57,675 bases of DNA. Origin: CAYQQU01 sp964419545. Lineage in GTDB: Bacteria; Bacteroidota; Bacteroidia; Chitinophagales; Saprospiraceae. Of the stretch, positions 51,391-57,675 are shown one piece after another. The position numbers and the translations under genes were made by a program. The notes under the pieces were generated by a model. It ran no database searches and was not told the origin of the DNA. It saw only the letters and a list, made by a program, of their open reading frames with translations. Position 1 is the first letter of the stretch. Each line of letters opens with the position of its first letter. The stretch covers positions 1 to 57,675 of the forward strand of contig CAYQQU010000037.1 of assembly GCA_964419545.1 (NCBI GenBank), in the 5' to 3' direction.

Positions 51391-51813
51391 ATGGCTGGAA
51401 ACAAGACCTTTACCATGATCAAGCCCGACGCCGTCAAGGCGGGCCACATCGGCGCCATCCTCGCCAAAATCAACGAAGGCGGCTTCCGCATCGTCGCTAT
51501 GAAGATGACCAAATTGTCGCCGGAAAAGGCGGGTGAGTTTTACGAAGTACACAAAGAACGTCCTTTCTATGGGGAACTGGTCGAGTTTATGTCGTCGGGC
51601 CCGATCGTCGCCGCCGTGCTCGAAAAAGAGAACGCCGTCGAGGACTTCCGTACGCTGATCGGCGCCACCAACCCTGCAGAAGCCGCTCCGGGCACCATTC
51701 GCGCGCTCTACGCCACCAGCATCGGTGAAAACGCCGTACACGGCGCGGATTCCGATGAAAACGCCCGGCGCGAGGCGAGCTTCCACTTCGCAGCCACCGA
51801 AATGTTCAGCTGA
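51391..51813 (+). CDS. ndk: Nucleoside diphosphate kinase
   Basis: A 140-residue nucleoside diphosphate kinase that moves the gamma-phosphate among NTPs. TFTMIKPDAVKAGHIGAIL is at 6-24, KERPFYGELVEFMSSGPIVA about 50-69, GATNPAEAAPGTIRALYA about 91-108 and the phospho-His in NAVHGADSDENARRE (about 114-128). Length and motifs are normal. Single gene with a candidate TAGCTTTG promoter; convergent with mutS2. Confidence 0.98.
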   Translation: MAGNKTFTMIKPDAVKAGHIGAILAKINEGGFRIVAMKMTKLSPEKAGEFYEVHKERPFYGELVEFMSSGPIVAAVLEKENAVEDFRTLIGATNPAEAAPGTIRALYATSIGENAVHGADSDENARREASFHFAATEMFS

Positions 51814-51899
51814 TATTTTCGCGAAAGGCAGGGATCATACGGCAAAACCGTTGTTCCCCGCCCTTCCCTGCAGCCGGCCGGCGCCCCTTCCGACTCCTT

Positions 51900-54290
51900 C
51901 TACAATATTTCCACCAGCGTCACCCCGTCACCGCCCTGGGCGGCCTCCGGGTGGCTGATCTCCATATTCACGTCGTATTCCCGCAGCTTTTTACGCACTA
52001 CTTGGCGCAATGTTCCATTGCCCTTGCCGTGAATGATCTTCAGGTGGGCGACACTGGAGATCAGCGCCTGATCGACAAAGTTCTCGATGACCTGCATGGC
52101 TTCTTCCATGCGCATGCCGCGGATGTCGATCCTGGATTCAAAATCGGAGTTCTGATCGACCGTATCGGTCTGGACGCTTCGGTTCGACTGCATCTCCAGC
52201 GGGGCGTTGGCGGGCTGCAGATCCCGCAGCTTGATGGTCATCCGCATCTGCCCCATCTGCACCACGGCTTTGTTTTTCTCGATCGCTTCCACCGTGCCCA
52301 CGGCGCCGCCGGTGCGCATACGGACGTGATCGCCGACCTCGATCTCCTGTTTTTCCTGTTGGCGTTTCGGCGGCTGGTAGTAGATCTGTTCGCGCAGGTT
52401 GCTCACCTCCGTCGCCAGTTCCTTGCGTTCGTCCTTCACCTTGGCGGCCAGTTGTTTCGCCTTCTCCAGGTTTTGTTTTTCTTTGATCTCGCGGATCACC
52501 TGCTCGAAGGCTTTGTTGTCTTGCGCCGTCTGTTGCAGCGCCTGCTCCTTGGCCTCCAGCTTCATTTTCTTGCGGCGCACCTCCAGGTCCTGGTACAGCT
52601 GCTCGTAATTGCGGATCAGCTTTTCCAGCTTCTGTTCGCGCTCCCGCAGGATGGCCAGCTTTTCCTCCACCTCCTGTTTTTCCTGTTGCAGGTCGACCAG
52701 CAGCTGATCGACGGCCTGGGTGCTTTCGCCCGTTCGCCGGCGGGCGTAAGCGATGACCGCTTCGGGCAGTCCGCTTTTGTGCGCGATCTCGAACGCATAA
52801 GAGCTGCCCGGCCGGCCCACTTTCAATTCGTAGGTCGGCGACAAGCTCTCCTTGTCGAAATGCATGGCGCCGTTGACGATGCCTTTGGTCTTGAATGCAA
52901 AGACCTTGAGGTTGGAATAGTGGGTGGTGACCACGCCGTACAGCTTGCGATTGTTGAGGTCGCGCAGGATGGACTCGGCGATGGCGCCCCCGATCTTGGG
53001 GTCGGTGCCCGAACCGAACTCGTCGATAAGCAGCAGGGTGTTGCGATCGGCCTTCTCCAGGAACACCCGCATATTTTCCAGGCGCGAGCTATAGGTGCTG
53101 AGGTCGTCTTCGATCGACTGCTGGTCGCCGATATCGGCGAAGATGCGATCGAAAAGGCCCATCTCCGAGCGATCTTCCACCGGGATGGGGATGCCCGTCT
53201 GCAGCATCAGCTGAAGCAGGCCTACCGCCTTCATTGTGATCGACTTGCCGCCGGCGTTGGGGCCGCTGAGCAGCAGCATCCGGTTGCCTTTATGCAGATC
53301 GAGGGTAAACGGCACCGTCTTTTTCCCCGCCTCCTTGTTCTTGAGGAGCAGCAAGGGGTGGTAGCCGTTGATGATCCCGAAATGCGGCTTGTCTTTCAGC
53401 TTGGGCATCACCCCGTCGAGGCGGTTGGCGAGCACCGCTTTGGTGCGCACCACATCGAAGCGCACCAGCAGATCCTGGTACCCGCGAATGGTGGCGGCAT
53501 AGGGCCGCAGGGTGGCGCTCAGCTCCTTGAGGATGCGGTAGATCTCCCGTTTCTCTTCCGTTTCAAGATCAAAAATATCGTTATTGATATCGATGATCGC
53601 CTCGGGTTCGATGAAAGCGGTTTTGCCTGTCGTCGATTCGTCGTGGATGATGCCGCGGATCTTGCGTTTGTGTTCAGAAGGTACGCTCAGCACGCGGCGG
53701 CCGTTGCGCAGGCTTTCCACGTTATCGGAGAGCCAGCCGCGGGGCCGGTATTCGTTGATCAGGTTGCGGAAAACGCGGTCGAGCTCCCGCTGCCGCGAGA
53801 TGATCGCCTTGCGGATGCGCTGCAGCTCCGGCGAAGCGTCGGCCCGGATCTCGCCTTCTTCGTCGATCACCCCCTCGATAGCGGCGATCAGCCCGTCGTC
53901 GAAGGTGATCGGCCGAATGATATCGTAAAGCGCAGGATAAACTTCGCGGCGCGTAGCGTTGAAAAAGCGGAAGATGTCGCGCACAAAAAGCAATACGATG
54001 TTAATGCGCTTGAAGGCGTCTTCGGTGAGCACGTAGTCGGGCACCTCCAGCAGTTTCAGGTCTTCGTCCAGCGGGAAATAAGCTGCGATCGGGAAGGGAT
54101 CGCTCTTGGACAGGGTGAGCATGTATTCGGTCGTCTCCCGCAACCGGCGTTCCACCCCTTCGAGCTCATTCACCGGGCGGAGGGCCCGCACTGCGGCGCG
54201 CCCCAGCTCGCCCAGGCATTCCTTCTCCAGGATAGTCAGTATCTTGTTGAATTCCAGTTTTTCAAACAGGTCCTTCGGCTCAAAGTGCAT
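51900..54290 (-). CDS. mutS2: MutS2 endonuclease
   Basis: A 796-residue MutS2 protein. N-terminal lever/core regions (1-about 310), ATPase with LLLSGPNAGGKSITMKAVG (Walker A, about 330-348), SSRLENMRVFLEKAD and LLIDEFGSGTDPKIGGAIAE (Walker B, about 407-426); a long coiled coil (about 515-640); and a C-terminal Smr nuclease domain (about 720-796) with DIRGMRMEEAMQ and IIHGKGNGTLRQVV. MutS2 suppresses homologous recombination and also rescues collided ribosomes. The reverse strand has a spurious 794-codon open frame. Length is typical. Confidence 0.97.
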   Translation of the reverse strand: MHFEPKDLFEKLEFNKILTILEKECLGELGRAAVRALRPVNELEGVERRLRETTEYMLTLSKSDPFPIAAYFPLDEDLKLLEVPDYVLTEDAFKRINIVLLFVRDIFRFFNATRREVYPALYDIIRPITFDDGLIAAIEGVIDEEGEIRADASPELQRIRKAIISRQRELDRVFRNLINEYRPRGWLSDNVESLRNGRRVLSVPSEHKRKIRGIIHDESTTGKTAFIEPEAIIDINNDIFDLETEEKREIYRILKELSATLRPYAATIRGYQDLLVRFDVVRTKAVLANRLDGVMPKLKDKPHFGIINGYHPLLLLKNKEAGKKTVPFTLDLHKGNRMLLLSGPNAGGKSITMKAVGLLQLMLQTGIPIPVEDRSEMGLFDRIFADIGDQQSIEDDLSTYSSRLENMRVFLEKADRNTLLLIDEFGSGTDPKIGGAIAESILRDLNNRKLYGVVTTHYSNLKVFAFKTKGIVNGAMHFDKESLSPTYELKVGRPGSSYAFEIAHKSGLPEAVIAYARRRTGESTQAVDQLLVDLQQEKQEVEEKLAILREREQKLEKLIRNYEQLYQDLEVRRKKMKLEAKEQALQQTAQDNKAFEQVIREIKEKQNLEKAKQLAAKVKDERKELATEVSNLREQIYYQPPKRQQEKQEIEVGDHVRMRTGGAVGTVEAIEKNKAVVQMGQMRMTIKLRDLQPANAPLEMQSNRSVQTDTVDQNSDFESRIDIRGMRMEEAMQVIENFVDQALISSVAHLKIIHGKGNGTLRQVVRKKLREYDVNMEISHPEAAQGGDGVTLVEIL

Positions 54291-54449
54291 ATTAGCCAGT
54301 ACTTGTGTTTATCTTGGCGTAAATTTACCAATTAACAAACAAAATTTACCTGGGGTAGTTCCATTGCCAGGCTTAGTAATGGTAAAAGAAGCGCCCGGAT
54401 GTTCCGCGGGCCTCGACGAAAAACCGGCATCACCAAAAATAACAAGCAC

Positions 54450-55520
54450 GTGGCAGGCAATAGTTTCGGACAACGTTTTCGCATTTCCACCTTCGGCGAA
54501 TCACACGGCAAGGCCATCGGCCTGATCATCGACGGCTGCCCGGCCGGGCTGGCGATCGACCTCGATTTTATCCAAAGCGAGCTGGACCGCCGGCGCCCCG
54601 GCCAGTCCCGTATCGTCACCCAGCGCAAGGAGAGCGATACGGTGCAGTTGCTGTCGGGCGTCTTCGAAGGCAAAAGTACGGGCACGCCCATCGCCATGGT
54701 CATCTACAATGCCGACGCCCGCTCCAAAGATTACAGCCATATCGCCGATAAGTTTCGGCCTTCGCATGCCGACTACACCTACCAGGTCAAGTACGGCCGG
54801 CGCGACTACCGCGGCGGCGGTCGCTCTTCGGCCCGCGAGACTGCTACCCGGGTCGCAGCCGGCGCAGTAGCCAAGCTGCTGCTCCGCCAACAAGGCGTCG
54901 ACATCCGCGCCTACGTCAGCCAGGTCGGCCACCTGGCCACTACCCTGCCCTATTCCGAGCTCGACCTCAGCCAGACGGAAACCAACCCCGTGCGCTGCCC
55001 CGACCCCGGGCTGGCCGCCGAGATGGAAGCCTGCATCAAGGCCGTCCGCAAAGCCGGCGACACCATCGGCGGCGTGGTCAGCTGCGTGATCACCGGCTGC
55101 CCCGCCGGCCTCGGCGAGCCCGTCTTCGACAAGCTGCACGCCGACCTCGCCAAAGCCATCCTCAGCATCAACGCCTGCAAAGGCTTCGAATACGGCTCGG
55201 GCTTCGCCGGCGTGACCATGCGCGGCTCCGAGCACAACGACGAGTTCTATACCGAAGCCGGCGAAGTCCGCACCCGCACCAACCACTCGGGCGGCGTCCA
55301 GGGCGGCATCTCCAACGGCATGGACATCTACTTCCGGGCGGCCTTCAAGCCGGTGGCGACCATCGTGCCGGCCCAGTCGTCGATCAACGCAGCCGGAGAA
55401 CCCGTGACCGTAGAAGGAAAAGGCCGGCACGACCCCTGCGTCGTCCCGCGCGCCGTACCCATCGTGGAGGCGATGGCGGCGCTGGTGGTGGCGGATCATT
55501 GGTTGCGGGACCGTCACTAA
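54450..55520 (+). CDS. aroC: Chorismate synthase
   Basis: A 356-residue chorismate synthase, the last step of the shikimate pathway, needing reduced FMN. The signature FGQRFRISTFGESHGKAIG opens the protein, followed by RRRPGQSRIVTQRKESD (about 45-60), STGTPIAMVIYNADARSKDY and DYRGGGRSSARETATRVAAG (about 126-145). C-terminal FKPVATIVPAQSSINAAGE is present. The start is GTG at 54450 (MAGNSFGQRF) rather than ATG 54399, which would add residues outside the family. Last gene before the CRISPR-Cas locus. Confidence 0.96.
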   Translation: MAGNSFGQRFRISTFGESHGKAIGLIIDGCPAGLAIDLDFIQSELDRRRPGQSRIVTQRKESDTVQLLSGVFEGKSTGTPIAMVIYNADARSKDYSHIADKFRPSHADYTYQVKYGRRDYRGGGRSSARETATRVAAGAVAKLLLRQQGVDIRAYVSQVGHLATTLPYSELDLSQTETNPVRCPDPGLAAEMEACIKAVRKAGDTIGGVVSCVITGCPAGLGEPVFDKLHADLAKAILSINACKGFEYGSGFAGVTMRGSEHNDEFYTEAGEVRTRTNHSGGVQGGISNGMDIYFRAAFKPVATIVPAQSSINAAGEPVTVEGKGRHDPCVVPRAVPIVEAMAALVVADHWLRDRH

Positions 55521-55918
55521 CTGCTAATCCTCACAAGGCAATCGCATTTAAAAGATGCTACCTCTCAATTGCCGTAAAATTCACATGCAACGGAAGGAAA
55601 AATCCACGTTCTTCGTTTAAGATCGAGGTAAAACCGAGGATTGTTCTACTTTTTCGAGATCCAAAAATTAGATGCGACTGCCCTGTGCATCCTCCTTGCA
55701 CGCCCCACGCCTTCTTTTGTCGGGAACCAAAAATTTGGATTTGCTGACAGTTTTTTTTATATTGGCATTACAATCTCATCCACATCGCCTTTATCTCTAT
55801 CGCACTGATGCCGGTCACCAGCTTCTGACGTTTGCTGCGCGAAGCGACCCTTTTCGTTTTACCCGGATAAACTCGCCGGTAAAGCAGGGTATTGTTATGC
55901 CCACACCCTTAAGAATCG
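55521..55918. other. Spacer of about 400 bases before the CRISPR-Cas operon
   Basis: No supported gene; a plus-strand frame at 55672-56154 is a shadow of the cas6 start. AT-rich in the middle with the motif CCAAAAATTTGG near 55726-55738. No repeat-spacer pattern is present. Probably contains the cas operon promoter (see 55734-55765) and a leader of ~150 bases. Confidence 0.45.
55734..55765 (+). promoter_or_regulatory. Candidate promoter of the cas6-cas10 operon
   Basis: TTTG (55734-55737), a 20-base spacer and TATATTGG (55758-55765) match the Bacteroidota pair with one mismatch in TAnnTTTG. The start of cas6 is about 150 bases downstream. Confidence 0.4.
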
Positions 55919-56677
55919 ATGAACCAAACAATAGATGCGCTCATGCCGAAAATCCGATATCTGAAAGTCCGGTTCGCCAACAATATTTTTGCCGGCGAAA
56001 TCCCTTATTTCCGCGCAGCGGTTATCCAGGCCACCGAAGGCAGGTCGAGCCTTTTCCACAACCACCAGCCCGAGGACCCCGGCGTCATTTACCGGTACCC
56101 GCTCATCCAGTACAAAGTTTCCGAAAAAAAAGCCACCATCGTTTGCCTCAATGAAGGAACGGACGACATCCACCACCTCTTCGGCAAACGCTACCTGAAC
56201 CTGCGCATCGGCAAACGCGAAGAACAGTTTGAGATTGAAGACATTCACCTCAACTACTTCAACGTTCAGCGCTGGCAGGCCCGTTTTTCCTATGCACTCA
56301 AAGACTGGCAGGCCCTCAACCAGGAAAACTTCCGGCGCTACGAACAGATCGGAACGGAACGGGAGCGGCTGGCCTTTCTGGAAAATATCCTGCGCGCCAA
56401 CCTCCTCTCCTTCGCCAACGGCGTCGGCTGGCAGGTAGACGGACCGCTCACCGCCGGCATCACCCGCCTCAAAGGAGTGCGCCGCCTGCCGTTCAAAGGC
56501 CGCAAAGTGCTTGCCTTTACCCTCAATTTCCAGACCAACGTCAGCCTGCCCGATTACCTCGGCCTGGGCAAAGGCGTAAGCATCGGCTTCGGCAGCATCA
56601 AGCGCTTCGGCAAAATAGAATCGCTGCCGCAGCCGGCATTCATTGAACCGCAGGAAACCTCACCCCACCAGCCATGA
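55919..56677 (+). CDS. cas6: CRISPR-associated endoribonuclease Cas6
   Basis: A 252-residue Cas6 of the Bacteroidota type, which cuts CRISPR precursor RNA inside each repeat. The N-terminal ferredoxin-like half starts KIRYLKVRFANNIFAGEIPYFRAAVIQ (about 11-37) and contains IYRYPLIQYKV; the middle has LRANLLSFANGVGWQVDG (about 157-174). The C-terminal Gly-rich loop GLGKGVSIGFGSIKRFGKI (about 219-237) is the RNA-binding signature. ATG at 55919 is used, ATG 55943 is an alternative. The stop overlaps the cas10 start (ATGA), so both are one translation unit. Catalytic residues cannot be fixed from sequence alone. Confidence 0.9.
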   Translation: MNQTIDALMPKIRYLKVRFANNIFAGEIPYFRAAVIQATEGRSSLFHNHQPEDPGVIYRYPLIQYKVSEKKATIVCLNEGTDDIHHLFGKRYLNLRIGKREEQFEIEDIHLNYFNVQRWQARFSYALKDWQALNQENFRRYEQIGTERERLAFLENILRANLLSFANGVGWQVDGPLTAGITRLKGVRRLPFKGRKVLAFTLNFQTNVSLPDYLGLGKGVSIGFGSIKRFGKIESLPQPAFIEPQETSPHQP

Positions 56678-57675
56678 ACCGAATATCCGAACGGGAAAAA
56701 ATACTGCTGGCCGCCCTGCTGCACGACATCGGAAAATTCTGGCAGCGCGCCGATAGCGGCAACTCCTATAAAAGTAGTGCGGCGCTTTCGCAAGAAACCA
56801 AAGACCTGGCGAGGGTGATCTGCCCGCGCGATCCCCGGGAGAAAAAATATGAGAAGTTCCGTTGTCAGCATGCTTTGTGGACGTATCAATTTTTTCAGGA
56901 CTATTTCAGGCGCCCCGAATCAGGTCTCGCCGAATGCTCGGCCAAACACCACCTGCCCGACACCTTCGAACAGCAGCTTGTCCAATTGGCTGATTGGTGG
57001 AGCGCCGGCATGGAACGCAGCGGAGGAGGAAAGCCTGCCCCCGGTGATTCATCTTCTGCCGACTGGGGCAAGTACGCCTTCAAAAACAAACCCTTGCATT
57101 CGCTTTTCGCTGACGTCAGCTTGCATGGAAAAGGCGGTCCGGTCGGTGTTTATCCTATTACTCCGTTGAGCTTGGCCACCCCGGAAATTGTCACCCCCAT
57201 AAGCGTAGAAAATGCCGGGAAGGACGATCGGCAGGCCAACTACGCCGCGAGCTGGCAAGGCTTTTGCAGGGAGTTCGAACAGCTGCCGCACGGCAACTTT
57301 AACGTGTTTCTTGAAAGTCTGCTTCCCTTGCTCAAAAAATACACCTGGTGCATCCCTTCGGATACCAACAATATGGCTAACGTCAGCTTGTATGAGCATC
57401 TCAAAACGACTGCCGGCATCGCCTCCGCTCTGTTCGACTTCTGGGCGGAAGAACAACTACCCCGCCATTCCGGCCCCGGCGAAGTCCTTGCAAATAGGCC
57501 GGAACTCATGCCGCTCCTTCTTTGTTGCCTCGACATCAGCGGCATCCAGAAATTTATCTACGACGTCGCCTCCAGCAAAGCCTATCGCAGTCTAAAAGGC
57601 CGGTCTTTTTATCTTTCGCTGCTGCTCGATGCACTGTTGAAAAAGCTTTTGGCCGAAGCTAATCTATCCCCTGCC
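56674..57675 (+). CDS. cas10: Cas10/Csm1-type type III CRISPR protein (partial, runs off window)
   Basis: The first 334 codons of a large protein; the frame has no stop before the window ends. It starts MNRISEREKILLAALLHDIG: the HD nuclease motif LLHDIGKFWQRA (about 14-25) is complete, suggesting ssDNase activity. A possible second HD-region site is KHHLPD (about 102-107). Near residue 285-312 LLCCLDISGIQKFIYDVASSKA and LKGRSFYLSLLLD match the first Palm domain of Csm1-type Cas10. The second Palm with GGDD and C-terminal part should be to the right. Start by ATGA overlap with cas6. Csm1 type suggests subtype III-A (or III-D); cyclic oligoadenylate synthesis is inference until the GGDD is seen. 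Confidence 0.9.
   Translation, partial: MNRISEREKILLAALLHDIGKFWQRADSGNSYKSSAALSQETKDLARVICPRDPREKKYEKFRCQHALWTYQFFQDYFRRPESGLAECSAKHHLPDTFEQQLVQLADWWSAGMERSGGGKPAPGDSSSADWGKYAFKNKPLHSLFADVSLHGKGGPVGVYPITPLSLATPEIVTPISVENAGKDDRQANYAASWQGFCREFEQLPHGNFNVFLESLLPLLKKYTWCIPSDTNNMANVSLYEHLKTTAGIASALFDFWAEEQLPRHSGPGEVLANRPELMPLLLCCLDISGIQKFIYDVASSKAYRSLKGRSFYLSLLLDALLKKLLAEANLSPA

Noticed and set aside
51951..54335. 794-codon open frame on the plus strand over mutS2
   Set aside because: Shadow of mutS2, whose ATPase and Smr motifs are intact on the other strand; the frame has no domain features.
55521..55918. Possible CRISPR array in the leader before cas6
   Set aside because: No direct repeats of 25-40 bases with regular spacing; only short AT motifs such as CCAAAAATTTGG.

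Overview
The window looks like a chromosomal segment of a Bacteroidota bacterium, most likely of the Saprospiria/Lewinella type. Evidence: a PorP/SprF protein paired with a PorE-like TPR/beta-propeller/OmpA protein (type IX secretion relatives), a remnant of a type IX C-terminal sorting domain, Bacteroidota-style promoters (TTG, about 19-21 nt, TAnnTTTG), a DUF1703 AAA-ATPase/nuclease, a YtxJ-like thioredoxin, and GC-rich genes separated by AT-rich spacers. I see no rRNA or tRNA genes, no intact insertion sequence and no CRISPR array inside the window.

Layout. 1-100: truncated copy of a ~150 bp inverted-repeat element. 0.1-8.6 kb: metallo-beta-lactamase-fold hydrolase, secreted gamma-glutamyltransferase, PEP carboxylase, methionyl-tRNA formyltransferase, alpha/beta hydrolase and a GT2-like membrane protein with degenerate catalytic motifs. 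8.8-12.3 kb: C39-peptidase ABC exporter plus HlyD adaptor (peptide export, substrate not visible). 12.3-15.7 kb: lipoamide dehydrogenase, a spacer with an orphan terminator, a lipoprotein, GTP cyclohydrolase I. 15.8-22.9 kb: sialate O-acetylesterase and GH2 beta-galactosidase (glycan use), separated by a DUF1703 protein. 22.9-31.9 kb: LOG-family protein, CoaE, the PorP/PorE-like pair, NUC1 nuclease, HerA-like ATPase, thioredoxin-like protein, RibD. 32.0-37.5 kb: AP2/HNH-like protein, an operon of a newly noted 53-aa lipoprotein with YtxJ and MnmD, PDH E1 beta, M48 protease with zinc ribbons. 37.5-40.1 kb: orphan Pycsar-type (DUF5706) membrane effector with degenerate HD domain, type IX sorting-domain remnant with its terminator, radical SAM protein. 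40.2-44.4 kb: SnoaL-like protein, the complete repeat element, a TRAP transporter split into convergent parts. 44.4-55.5 kb: mostly housekeeping (glucosaminidase, BadF-type kinase + PfkA, PrfB with a programmed frameshift, FKBP, NrnA-like DHH protein, Ndk, MutS2, AroC).

55.5-57.7 kb (right edge): the start of a type III CRISPR-Cas operon, cas6 followed by cas10 with a 4-nt ATGA overlap; cas10 runs off the window. With the orphan DUF5706 effector 17 kb away, these are the defence-related parts. The strongest 'second look' items are the type III operon start, the HD-DUF5706 orphan, the degenerate AP2/HNH protein, the GT2-like protein lacking catalytic motifs next to a C39 exporter, the repeat elements, and the orphan terminator at 13.84 kb.
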